Positions 1 through 5,683 of a stretch of DNA of 12,857 nucleotides are shown here, one piece after another; position 1 is the first letter of the stretch; the number at the start of each line of letters is the position of its first letter. Source of the DNA: Actinomycetota bacterium (GTDB lineage: Bacteria > Actinomycetota > Acidimicrobiia > Acidimicrobiales > JAHWKP01); contig JAHWKP010000032.1 of assembly GCA_019347775.1 (NCBI GenBank), forward strand, positions 1-12,857, given 5' to 3'. The notes beneath the pieces were generated by a model that saw nothing but the letters and a program-made list of their open reading frames with translations, ran no database searches and was not told where the DNA came from. Made by a program: the position numbers and the translations under genes.

Positions 1-2
1 CG

Positions 3-107
3 CAGCCGTACAAGCCCGGGGGCTACGCCAGCCGCTGGAGCGAGAGCGAGGTATGCGCCTGGCGGGAATTGCAGCGCGAACGGCAAACCGAACCAGAGGA
101 GAATTGA
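3..107 (+). CDS. C-terminal fragment of an AlpA/HTH-like DNA-binding protein
   Basis: Only the last 34 codons are in the window; the start lies to the left. The visible tail has the pattern R-W-S-E-S-E-V-x-A-W followed by a basic helix (R-E-L-Q-R-E-R-Q). This is the usual end of AlpA-type (HTH_17/MerR-like) phage and plasmid regulators, in which W..SEV.AW closes the winged helix. The TGA stop is two nucleotides before the GTG of the next small ORF, whose ribosome binding site lies inside this frame, so the two are probably one transcript. AlpA-like regulators are typical of prophages and integrative elements. The family call rests on about 20 residues and is tentative; that this frame is coding is better supported. 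Confidence 0.45.
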   Translation, partial: QPYKPGGYASRWSESEVCAWRELQRERQTEPEEN

Positions 108-109
108 CC

Positions 110-277
110 GTGAGCTTTTTTCAAGGCCGGGGTGGTGCGCTATATCCCGTGTCCCGCATCGAGCGCATGACGTACAGTCGCCAGGTTCCTGGCAAGGAGG
201 GACAACGCTACCCGGCCAAGGTCTACCTCGCAGGCGCCGATGAGTTCGACCGATCGGAGACGGCGGTCGTCCCTTAG
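110..277 (+). CDS. small hypothetical protein, possibly chimeric at its 3' end
   Basis: A GTG start with an AGGAG sequence centred about 10 nt upstream opens a 55-residue frame that begins M-S-F-F-Q-G-R-G-G-A and contains Y-P-V-S-R-I-E-R. It follows the AlpA-like tail by 2 nt and is probably co-transcribed with it. I do not recognise the family. The last 15-17 codons lie antisense to sequence that on the minus strand encodes clear glycerate kinase residues. The natural C-terminus is therefore probably lost, and the present end may be an accident of the join near 220-235. Unlike several downstream genes it uses a leadered start with a good Shine-Dalgarno site, which fits a foreign origin. Confidence 0.45.
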   Translation: MSFFQGRGGALYPVSRIERMTYSRQVPGKEGQRYPAKVYLAGADEFDRSETAVVP

Positions 278-703
278 CAATTCCACGCATCCAAGCCCAC
301 CGTCTGTCGAAGCCGAGCCGCCGAGACCCACAACGATGCGTTGGGCGCCCGCAGCCAGCGCCTCCGACACCAGCTCGCCGGTCCCCAGGGCTCCGGCGGC
401 GAGCGTGTCATTGCGTTCGGGTCCGCCCGCCAGCGAGAGTCCCGACGCTCGAGCCATCTCGATGAAGGCATCGAGACCATCCATCCGCCATTCGGCGTCG
501 AGCATGCGTCCGTCGGGACCATGGACCCGGCTGACCCGGTTCGGCCCGCCGAGGACGTCGACAAAGCCTTCGCCTCCGTCCGACACCGGCGCCACATCGA
601 CCGTCCAGCCATTGCGCCCGGCGGCTGCGGCGACGGCGGCCGCGACCTCTCCCGCGGTCGCGCTACCGCGCCACTTGTCGGGGGCGGAGATCACTTCGGG
701 CAC
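140..703 (-). CDS. glycerate kinase, N-terminal half only (truncated)
   Basis: Glycerate kinase (GckA/GlxK-type family) phosphorylates D-glycerate with ATP to a phosphoglycerate. The frame starts at GTG 703 with V-P-E-V-I-S-A-P-D-K. It carries family landmarks in order: S-D-G-G-E-G near residues 41-46, A-F-I-E-M-A-R-A-S-G-L near 79-89, G-T-G-E-L-V near 107-112, and V-G-L-G-G-S-A-S-T-D-G-G near 125-136. It then reads L-I-G-A-C-E-V near 154-160. The family normally continues with a T-R-F-x-D-A-A ... P-Q-K-G-A segment and about 200 more residues (about 370 in all). Here the homology stops at about nucleotide 222-230, and the frame runs on with unrelated sequence to a stop at 140 (187 codons). 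This is a broken gene, through insertion or recombination, or an assembly join. It is divergent from the trehalose synthase, with only 16 nt between the start codons. Confidence 0.75.
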   Translation of the reverse strand: MPEVISAPDKWRGSATAGEVAAAVAAAAGRNGWTVDVAPVSDGGEGFVDVLGGPNRVSRVHGPDGRMLDAEWRMDGLDAFIEMARASGLSLAGGPERNDTLAAGALGTGELVSEALAAGAQRIVVGLGGSASTDGGLGCVELLRDDRRLRSVELIGACEVDLGRVALSLLARNLATVRHALDAGHGI

Positions 704-706
704 GGG

Positions 707-712
707 TAATGA
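707..712 (+). promoter_or_regulatory. -10 element for a leaderless trehalose-6-phosphate synthase mRNA
   Basis: TAATGA ends 7 nt before the GTG at 720, which would place the transcription start on the start codon itself. There is no Shine-Dalgarno sequence. The gap to the divergent glycerate kinase start is only 16 nt, so any -35 region lies inside that gene. The sixth position is A where T is usual, although a T follows immediately. Confidence 0.4.
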
Positions 713-719
713 TGGCCCT

Positions 720-2096
720 GTGGCAGAACTCCTCGTTGCAGCCAACCGAGCACCGGTGACGTTCGACCCTTCCGAAACCGGAGAACTGGTCGCGCAACGG
801 GGCGCGGGCGGCATGATCACGATCGCCTCCGCCGTGGGAGACAGAGGGGCTACGTGGGTGGCGGCGGCGATGAGTGCCGGCGACCGCGAGAAGGCTGCCA
901 GCGGGAACGTCGACGTAGACGGCCTGTCCGTCCGTTTTCTGCCCTTCGATGACGACGTGTATTCGGCCGCATACGACCGGATCGCAAACGCCACACTCTG
1001 GTTCGTCCATCACGGGCTGTTCGACAGGGCCCGCCAGCCGGTCATCGACCGACACTGGTGGAACGCGTGGGAAGGGTTCCGGGATTACAACCGAACGTTC
1101 GTGGAGGCCATCGCCGAGGAGGCTGACGACGAAGCGGTCGTACTCGTGCAGGACTATCACCTCCCTCTCGTAGGGGGGCTACTGCAGAAGATCCGCTCCG
1201 ATCTCCGAGTCGTGCACTTCTCCCATACGCCGTTCGCGACCCCGGACGCTTTGAGGGTTCTGCCAGATCCCGTGATCGACGAACTCCTAGAGGGCATGGC
1301 CGGCTTCCGGGCGTGCGGGTTCCACTCGAACCGCTGGGCCCGCAGCTTCGAGGGCGCCTTCAGCGACCGTGAAGTCGGCAGCGCTCCATCGCTGTTCGTG
1401 GCGCCACTCGTGCCCGCTGCTGACGACATGGCCGACCTCGCTCGCTCCGACGAAGGCAAGGAAGGATCGGAGTGGCTCGACGAGCGGGTCGGCGACCGCC
1501 GTCTGATTCTGCGGGTCGATCGGATCGAGCTGTCAAAAAACCTGCTGCGCGGTTTCCAGGCATTCGATGAACTGCTGGATCTTCGGCCGGACATCCGAGG
1601 AAAGGTCGTATTCGTAGCTCTGGTCTATCCCTCGCGGGAGAATCTCGATTCATACCTCTCCTACCGCACTGAGGTCGAAGAGCTCGTCGACACGGTGAAT
1701 GCCCGCTGGGGTAAGCCGGACTGGACTCCGATCATCTTCGATGCGTCGGATGCGCCGGGCCGCTCGGCCGCGGCCCTCGTCCGATACGACGTGCTGCTCG
1801 TGAACCCGCTGCGGGACGGCTTGAACCTCGTCGCCATGGAAGGACCGGTTCTGAACACCAACGACGGCGTGCTCGCCCTGTCCCGCGAAGCTGGGGCGTG
1901 GGACGAACTCCAGGGCTCGGCTCTCGAGGTCAACCCCTTCGACATCTCCGGGACGGCCCAGGCTCTCGCCCAGGCGCTCGACATGGAGGCAACCGAGCGC
2001 GCCCAGCGAGCAGCCGACCTCCGAGAAGCAGCATCGCGACGCTCGCCATCGGATTGGCTGGACTCACTGCTGGAGGCCGCGACCGGACAGGCCTAG
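720..2096 (+). CDS. otsA: trehalose-6-phosphate synthase (GT20 family, divergent actinobacterial type)
   Basis: A cytoplasmic retaining glycosyltransferase that joins UDP-glucose (or another NDP-glucose) to glucose-6-phosphate, giving trehalose-6-phosphate; 458 residues, a normal length. GTG 720 is chosen because the family's first strand follows at once (L-L-V-A-A-N-R-A-P at residues 4-12). Key positions align with E. coli OtsA: D145 in V-Q-D-Y-H-L, R268 and K273 in V-D-R-I-E-L-S-K (phosphate and nucleotide grip, same 5-residue spacing), and D366 and E374 in D-G-L-N-L-V-A-M-E (same 8-residue spacing). It departs from classical OtsA in using V-Q-D-Y rather than H-D-Y, S-K-N-L-L-R-G rather than K-G, and M-E-G-P-V-L-N instead of K-E-Y. 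These changes recall the pseudoglycosyltransferase VldE, but all the listed catalytic contacts are kept, so a true synthase is the better call. Its stop overlaps that of the convergent phosphatase gene in a shared CTAG. Confidence 0.85.
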   Translation: MAELLVAANRAPVTFDPSETGELVAQRGAGGMITIASAVGDRGATWVAAAMSAGDREKAASGNVDVDGLSVRFLPFDDDVYSAAYDRIANATLWFVHHGLFDRARQPVIDRHWWNAWEGFRDYNRTFVEAIAEEADDEAVVLVQDYHLPLVGGLLQKIRSDLRVVHFSHTPFATPDALRVLPDPVIDELLEGMAGFRACGFHSNRWARSFEGAFSDREVGSAPSLFVAPLVPAADDMADLARSDEGKEGSEWLDERVGDRRLILRVDRIELSKNLLRGFQAFDELLDLRPDIRGKVVFVALVYPSRENLDSYLSYRTEVEELVDTVNARWGKPDWTPIIFDASDAPGRSAAALVRYDVLLVNPLRDGLNLVAMEGPVLNTNDGVLALSREAGAWDELQGSALEVNPFDISGTAQALAQALDMEATERAQRAADLREAASRRSPSDWLDSLLEAATGQA

Positions 2097-2884
2097 GCCA
2101 CCTCGGCCAACTTGGTCAACATCTCGAACGCACCCTCTGGGCCGGGCACCGTTACGTCGGCCTCGAGCAGAAGCTCGGCCGGCACCTCCTCGCTCTCCAC
2201 CACCACCTTCAGCACGTAAGTACCCCGGCGGGCCAACTCGTCCAGGGCCTGGAACGCAGCCAGGTCACCGCGGTCATCGCCAATGAAGCAGGCCGCCCGG
2301 CACCCGTGTGCCAGATCCAGCACCGTTGTGCCCTTGTCGATGGGCACGGGAGGAACCAGCTCCCACGACATACGTCCCGGGTGGCGCAGTAGCCCCGTGC
2401 TGTCGGCCTGATCCGCGCTCCACCGCTCAACCCAAGGCGCCATGTCGGGAGCACCGCGGTAGTGGATCGTCACGGTCAGGCCCTTGCGCTCCACCGAGAC
2501 TCCCGGCGGGGCCTCCGCGTCGCCACGCGCCGCCACCGCTGACACCGCATCGCGCCACTGCTCCGCTTCGGTGTCCTCGGTGGCATCGCCCTCGCGGGAC
2601 GATTCCATGCCGTAGAGCCCGCGCAGCTTGACGCCTGGCCCACACGCAAGGCGTTTGCGGAGGAAGCTGAGCGGGCGTCCGGAGACGACGGCCACGCACC
2701 CGTAGATCGCGGCCAGACGGTCGAGCAGCTCACTCGTTCCCGGCAGGGCATCGGACAGTTCCGGATTGTCGACGATCGGCGCCAGGGTCCCGTCGAAATC
2801 GGTGATCACCGCTGATTGGGCCGGCTTCTCCTGGAACGGCCGTAGCAATTCAGCAGTGAGAGCGACCGCCACCCGCAGGACCAT
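2093..2884 (-). CDS. otsB: trehalose-6-phosphate phosphatase (HAD superfamily)
   Basis: Removes phosphate from trehalose-6-phosphate to give trehalose, the second step after the convergent synthase. The protein has 263 residues from ATG 2884, a usual length. HAD motif I is D-F-D-G-T (residues 29-33; nucleophile D29, acid/base D31), followed by L-A-P-I as in the family. Motif II is V-V-S-G-R (66-70), the conserved lysine of motif III is in P-I-D-K-G-T, and motif IV is G-D-D-R-G-D near the C-terminus. The middle holds the small C2 cap with G-L-Y-G-M-E. A GAGG lies only 2 nt before the ATG, so a slightly different start is possible. The start is 12 nt from the divergent lipoprotein start. The two trehalose genes face each other tail to tail rather than forming an operon. 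Confidence 0.85.
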   Translation of the reverse strand: MVLRVAVALTAELLRPFQEKPAQSAVITDFDGTLAPIVDNPELSDALPGTSELLDRLAAIYGCVAVVSGRPLSFLRKRLACGPGVKLRGLYGMESSREGDATEDTEAEQWRDAVSAVAARGDAEAPPGVSVERKGLTVTIHYRGAPDMAPWVERWSADQADSTGLLRHPGRMSWELVPPVPIDKGTTVLDLAHGCRAACFIGDDRGDLAAFQALDELARRGTYVLKVVVESEEVPAELLLEADVTVPGPEGAFEMLTKLAEVA

Positions 2885-2889
2885 AACCT
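2884..2889 (+). promoter_or_regulatory. -10 element for the leaderless lipoprotein mRNA
   Basis: TAACCT (TANNNT) ends exactly 7 nt before ATG 2897, so transcription should begin at or next to the A of the start codon. No Shine-Dalgarno sequence is present. The hexamer overlaps the first base of the divergent otsB coding region. Confidence 0.5.
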
Positions 2890-2896
2890 CGGGGCA

Positions 2897-3703
2897 ATGG
2901 TCCGAAAGAGGCGCGCCCCACGAGGAGCTCTCCTCGTGCTCGTCCCGGTGCTGTTTCTGCAAGGGTGCGCCCCCGGGACAGTAGAGATCACCTTCGCTCC
3001 TCAGGAGGGAGCGACGTACGGCTACGAGATCGAGGTGGAGTCGTCGACTACGACTCTCGTGGAGGGCGAGGAACCCACCCACTCTTCCAATTCGTTCACT
3101 CTGGCCGCTCAACATGAAGTCGAGAAGACCGACTCCGATGGCACCCGGGTCCGAGTGCGGCTGCGCTCCGGCGGCAACGAGCCCAGACAACTGCTCGTAC
3201 GGCTCGACCGGGCGGCGCAGCTGACCGAGGTCATCCAGGTCGAAGGGCTTCCGGCTGAGGTGCTTGGCGAGCTCGGGCTCTCGGAGATCTTTCCGGCCGC
3301 GGTGGGAGCACCTCCGGAGGGACCTCTGCGGCCGGGAGCGACCTGGGAAGTCGACGATCCAGTCCAAATTCCGGGATCCCCCCGCGCCCGGCTGGTGGGC
3401 ACAGGACGCCTCGAAGCCCTCGACGTGATCGATGGGCGCGAGGTCGCTATCGTCCGAAGTTCCTATCGGCTGCCGATCAGCCGCGAGTCGGACGGGTCAA
3501 CGTCGTCGCAAACGATCGAAGGCACCCACGCGACGCGCTCGCGCACGACCTACGACGTAGCCGACGGCTCCGTCGTGGCCGCGGAGGCCGAGAGCGTTGG
3601 GCGGTTCGTGCTCGAACTCAGGCCACCGGGGAGTGACTTGGGACCGGAACTATCCGGGTCACTGGAAGTACGCGTGCAGTCCGTGACGCGAAGGGTGAGC
3701 TAA
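2897..3703 (+). CDS. secreted lipoprotein of unknown function
   Basis: 268 residues. It has a classic lipoprotein signal peptide: basic start V-R-K-R-R-A-P-R, hydrophobic A-L-L-V-L-V-P-V-L-F-L, and lipobox L-Q-G-C with the acylated cysteine at residue 23. The mature part is predicted to be mostly beta strand, with many alternating hydrophobic segments, and is fairly acidic. It contains an L-R-P-G-A-T-W-E-V motif near residues 141-149, a pattern seen in DUF6263-like lipoproteins, but I cannot confirm that family. It should be anchored to the outer face of the cytoplasmic membrane. It is divergent from otsB by 12 nt and convergent with the LytR_C gene, where the two stop codons overlap by 4 bp (CTAA). 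Function unknown; a role linked to trehalose or the envelope would be guesswork. Confidence 0.75.
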   Translation: MVRKRRAPRGALLVLVPVLFLQGCAPGTVEITFAPQEGATYGYEIEVESSTTTLVEGEEPTHSSNSFTLAAQHEVEKTDSDGTRVRVRLRSGGNEPRQLLVRLDRAAQLTEVIQVEGLPAEVLGELGLSEIFPAAVGAPPEGPLRPGATWEVDDPVQIPGSPRARLVGTGRLEALDVIDGREVAIVRSSYRLPISRESDGSTSSQTIEGTHATRSRTTYDVADGSVVAAEAESVGRFVLELRPPGSDLGPELSGSLEVRVQSVTRRVS

Positions 3704-4269
3704 GCGGCCGTCGTAGTGGTGGCCTCGGGGGCCTTGGCCAGCTCAGGCCCGACGAGGACTAGCACATGCGCCTCGCGTAGGTCAGAAACCGGGGCCGGCG
3801 TCGGCATCGGTTGCACGACCGTCGGAGGAAGTTCGAGAGTCTCGGCCACTATCTGGGCTTCAGTCTCGTATCCCGACGTGAAATGGACGACGCTGGCGTC
3901 TTCTTTGGGAGCGTCGGTGGGAGGCTTCACCATGTAGCCGGCGACGCGGAGTCGTTCGGTGATTCTCGCGGCAGCACCCTCCGTGCGGGTGGCATTGGCA
4001 ACCAGCACTCCTACCTCGCCTGGTGGCCGCGCCAACGGAGCCGCGTCGACAGGCTCCTCGCCTTCGGACTCCGACACCGTGGTGTCAGTCGCTGAATCGA
4101 CTGTCGTGTCAGTGGTCACGCCGACGGGGTCGGCGTCGGTTGTGTTGAGCAGCACCAGGCCCAGGAGCACGGCGACTCCGAGGAGGAGCGCGGCGCGGCC
4201 CGCAGCCACCCCGGCCGAGCGCCCGAAGGAGCCATCTGCGGCAGAGTGCGCGGCGGACTTCATCGCCAC
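3700..4269 (-). CDS. membrane-anchored LytR_C-domain protein (VirR/Rv0431-like)
   Basis: 189 residues from GTG 4269; ATG 4263 is an equally good start two codons later. A short cytoplasmic N-terminus is followed by one transmembrane segment (about residues 24-42), then a Thr/Asp/Glu-rich linker (about 43-84). An extracytoplasmic LytR_C domain (PF13399) follows at about 85-175, with V-G-V-L-V-A-N-A-T near its start, G-A-A-A-R-I-T-E-R-L-R-V-A-G-Y in the middle and A-H-V-L-V-L-V-G-P-E-L at its end. The same architecture is found in mycobacterial VirR (Rv0431), an envelope-integrity protein. It lies 12 nt after the DUF3263 gene, the order seen at Rv0430-Rv0431, so an operon is likely. A cell-wall role is inferred from the family. 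Confidence 0.75.
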   Translation of the reverse strand: MAMKSAAHSAADGSFGRSAGVAAGRAALLLGVAVLLGLVLLNTTDADPVGVTTDTTVDSATDTTVSESEGEEPVDAAPLARPPGEVGVLVANATRTEGAAARITERLRVAGYMVKPPTDAPKEDASVVHFTSGYETEAQIVAETLELPPTVVQPMPTPAPVSDLREAHVLVLVGPELAKAPEATTTTAA

Positions 4270-4281
4270 CGGTCTAATCGC

Positions 4282-4572
4282 TCACCGAGTGCTAGAGCCG
4301 CCGGCAGGCGGGTTGCGGCCTCCGGGGTAGGCCACGGAGCGCCCCTCGAACCGGGCGCGACGCCTGCGTTCACGCATGCGGCGCATCCGGCGCACGACGA
4401 GGGGGCGGTACTCCATCGCGTCGGCCGACTCCATCAACTCCTGGAGCATGGCGTAGTACCGCGTGGGTGACAACTCGAGTTGTTCGCGGATGCGGACCTC
4501 CTTGGGCCCGCCCTCCTGCCACCAGGACCCCTCGAAGTCGAGGACCGCACGTTCCTTATCGCTAAGAGCCAC
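4282..4572 (-). CDS. DUF3263 family protein (Rv0430-like)
   Basis: 96 residues from GTG 4572. The N-terminal 60 residues match the actinobacterial DUF3263 pattern: L-S-D-K-E-R-A-V-L-D-F-E near 3-14, W-W near 17-18, K-E-x-x-I-R-E near 24-30, and S-P-T-R-Y-Y-A-M-L near 35-43. The family looks like a small helix-turn-helix DNA-binding protein, and the C-terminal tail here is strongly basic (R-R-M-R-R-M-R-E-R-R-R-R), which fits nucleic-acid binding. It lies directly upstream of the LytR_C gene, as in mycobacteria. There is no Shine-Dalgarno sequence. Two small palindromes sit just upstream (4577-4597) and may be operator sites. The molecular function of the family is not established. Confidence 0.8.
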   Translation of the reverse strand: MALSDKERAVLDFEGSWWQEGGPKEVRIREQLELSPTRYYAMLQELMESADAMEYRPLVVRRMRRMRERRRRARFEGRSVAYPGGRNPPAGGSSTR

Positions 4573-4576
4573 GTGC

Positions 4577-4597
4577 GCCAGCCTGGCAAGCCTGGCT
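4577..4597. repeat. paired short palindromes upstream of the DUF3263 operon
   Basis: GCCAG-C-CTGGC (4577-4587) is followed by AGCC-T-GGCT (4589-4597), so the 7-mer GCCTGGC recurs with a 9-nt period. They begin 4 nt upstream of the GTG start on the minus strand, where the promoter of a leaderless or short-leader mRNA would lie. This could be an operator, possibly autoregulatory. No protein assignment is possible. Confidence 0.35.
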
Positions 4598-4621
4598 ACG
4601 AATTACAAGGATCCCCGCTGT

Positions 4622-4662
4622 TGGCTCTTCGCCTTACGGCTCATCGCCGCGGCTAAAACCTT
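4622..4662 (+). repeat. dispersed repeat, copy A (short form, no hairpin)
   Basis: A 26-nt segment (4622-4647) beginning TGGCTCTTCGCC and ending GGCTCATCGC matches copy B (4773-4798) at 25 of 26 positions. It is followed by a 14-nt segment (4649-4662; GCGGCT-A-AAACCTT) that matches copy B at 4842-4855 in 13 of 14. Copy A lacks the roughly 43-nt GC-rich hairpin that separates these blocks in copy B. It ends 28 nt before the tRNA-Thr gene and has the same orientation. Confidence 0.7.
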
Positions 4663-4690
4663 CAAGTCCCCGCTCTAGCCTGTTGCACTG

Positions 4691-4763
4691 GCCGGTGTGG
4701 CGCAGTTGGTAGCGCAGGCGATTTGTAATCGTCAGGTCGTCGGTTCGAATCCGACCACCGGCT
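4691..4763 (+). tRNA. tRNA-Thr (anticodon UGU)
   Basis: 73 nt that fold into a full cloverleaf. The acceptor is GCCGGTG/CACCGGC with discriminator T; the D arm is GCGC-AGTTGGTA-GCGC; the anticodon stem is GGCGA/TCGTC with loop TTTGTAA. The anticodon TGT (4724-4726) reads ACA and other ACN threonine codons. The variable loop has 5 nt, and the T arm is GTCGG-TTCGAAT-CCGAC. The 3' CCA is not encoded. The gene is flanked on both sides by copies of a dispersed repeat, and copy B begins 9 nt after its end. Confidence 0.95.
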
Positions 4764-4772
4764 CTCTATTAC

Positions 4773-4855
4773 TGGCTCTTCGCCTGACGGCTCATCGCGG
4801 TGCGGTGGGGACCCCATCCCCACCGCGCGGCTGAAGAGACAGCGGCTGAAACCTT
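4773..4855 (+). repeat. dispersed repeat, copy B (full form with hairpin)
   Basis: It starts with the same 26-nt block as copy A and then has a strong hairpin: GCGGTGGGG (4802-4810) with CCCCACCGC (4818-4826) and a 7-nt loop. An outer stem can form between CTCTTCGCC (4776-4784) and GGC-T-GAAGAG (4829-4838) with one bulged T, enclosing the conserved GCTCATCGC. It ends with the GCGGCTGAAACCTT block. It fills the space between the tRNA and the convergent small gene and could act as a terminator or structured RNA, but it has no U-run. Confidence 0.75.
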
Positions 4856-4863
4856 AGAGCTGG

Positions 4864-5082
4864 CTACGCGAGGGAGAGCAGGCGGAGCTCGATGCCCTTG
4901 CGTTGGAGATAGGCGACCTTCTTCTCGATGGCTTCCTGCCACAGAGCCAAGTCCTTCTCGAAGTGCTCGCGGTCGCCTTCCTCGAAGGCGTGTTCGAGTT
5001 CGTCGAACGCCGCGTCTTCGGCGTCAAGCAACAGCCGGTACTTGGTCAAGAAGTGATCGTCGATCGCCTCGGCCAGGGTCAA
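4864..5082 (-). CDS. small acidic helical protein, unknown function
   Basis: 72 residues. The start is TTG 5082, because an in-frame TAG lies 9 nt upstream of it and a strong AGGGG ribosome binding site (5089-5093) sits 6 nt before it. The protein is rich in Glu, Asp, Leu and Ala and is predicted to be entirely helical. It has amphipathic stretches such as D-E-L-E-H-A-F-E-E-G-D and a C-terminal basic-then-hydrophobic helix (K-K-V-A-Y-L-Q-R-K-G-I-E-L). There is no signal peptide or membrane segment. It lies 109 nt downstream of ogt on the same strand, beyond a hairpin, and may be separately transcribed. I do not recognise the family. Confidence 0.6.
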   Translation of the reverse strand: MTLAEAIDDHFLTKYRLLLDAEDAAFDELEHAFEEGDREHFEKDLALWQEAIEKKVAYLQRKGIELRLLSLA

Positions 5083-5160
5083 TGGTTTCCCCTATCTGCT
5101 CGGCCCGGCTCGGGCGCGTTGCAGGTGCAGCGGCCGTCCGCCAGGTGTCGTGTCGATAAC

Positions 5161-5183
5161 CCCAACCATATAGAACGGTTGGG
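5161..5183 (-). terminator. hairpin after ogt, possible terminator
   Basis: A perfect 7-bp inverted repeat CCCAACC/GGTTGGG with a 9-nt AT-rich loop sits 8 nt beyond the ogt stop codon, at the end of the long minus-strand gene run. No U-run follows, so it may be a weak or factor-assisted terminator or an RNA-end stabiliser. The remainder of the gap (5094-5160) shows nothing clear. Confidence 0.4.
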
Positions 5184-5191
5184 ACAGCTGC

Positions 5192-5683
5192 TCAGGTCAG
5201 CGCCAATTCGCGGCGGGAGGTCCAGCCTCCGGCGAGGGCGGGTACGCCCTCGTGGTCCAGAAGAGCCCGCTTGCGGTCCAATCCGGCGGAAAACCCGCCG
5301 AGGGAGCCATTGGATGCGACCACCCGGTGGCAGGGGACGATCACCGGAACCGGGTTCGACCCCACGGCCTGACCGACGGCTCGGGCCGCTCCGGACCGCC
5401 CGGCCAAGAGCGCCAGCGCGCCGTACGTTGTCGTCGTACCCGGAGCAACGTCCCGCAGGGCCCGAAGCACCCCGACGGTGAACCCGCCAAGCGTCCCGAA
5501 ATCCACATCAAGTTCGGCTATGGCGGCGTAGTCGCCGGTGAAGTAACGGTCGATGGCCAATGCGATGGAGCGGTCCGGGCGGCCCTCGGCTCGAGTTCCG
5601 GCGAAGTCCAGCGAGCGGACGCCGGCCGGTCCCGTGCTGACAGTGATCGGTCCGAGAGGGGTGAGCTGTGTCCAGGTCGTCAT
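5192..5683 (-). CDS. ogt: methylated-DNA--[protein]-cysteine S-methyltransferase
   Basis: A cytoplasmic suicide enzyme that moves methyl or other alkyl groups from O6-alkylguanine in DNA to its own cysteine. 163 residues. The C-terminal domain has T-T-T-T-Y-G-A-L-A-L-L-A-G near 83-95, the R-A-V-G helix (101-104; the DNA-intercalating arginine is expected here), N-P-V-P-V-I (110-115) and the active site P-C-H-R-V (117-121; C118). G-S-L-G-G-F-S-A-G-L follows, as in the family. The N-terminal domain is short and divergent, as is usual. Its ATG overlaps the mdh stop codon (ATGA, 4 nt), so translation is coupled to mdh; it is the last gene of the operon. There is no Ada-type metal-binding domain, so this is a simple Ogt/AGT. 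Confidence 0.92.
   Translation of the reverse strand: MTTWTQLTPLGPITVSTGPAGVRSLDFAGTRAEGRPDRSIALAIDRYFTGDYAAIAELDVDFGTLGGFTVGVLRALRDVAPGTTTTYGALALLAGRSGAARAVGQAVGSNPVPVIVPCHRVVASNGSLGGFSAGLDRKRALLDHEGVPALAGGWTSRRELALT

Noticed and set aside
240..719. N-terminal extension of the trehalose synthase frame by 160 codons
   Set aside because: It lies antisense to well-conserved glycerate kinase sequence, and the family's first strand begins immediately after GTG 720.
704..719. Conventional shared promoter region between glycerate kinase and otsA
   Set aside because: 16 nt is too short for two leadered promoters. Only a plus-strand -10 is convincing; the minus-strand candidate CATCAT is weak.
2885..3367. 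Upstream extension of the trehalose phosphatase frame
   Set aside because: It is antisense to the signal peptide and mature part of the lipoprotein; the HAD family starts about 20-30 residues before D-F-D-G-T, which fits ATG 2884.
4622..4855. CRISPR array
   Set aside because: Only two repeat blocks flank a tRNA gene at irregular spacing; there are no spacers and no cas genes.
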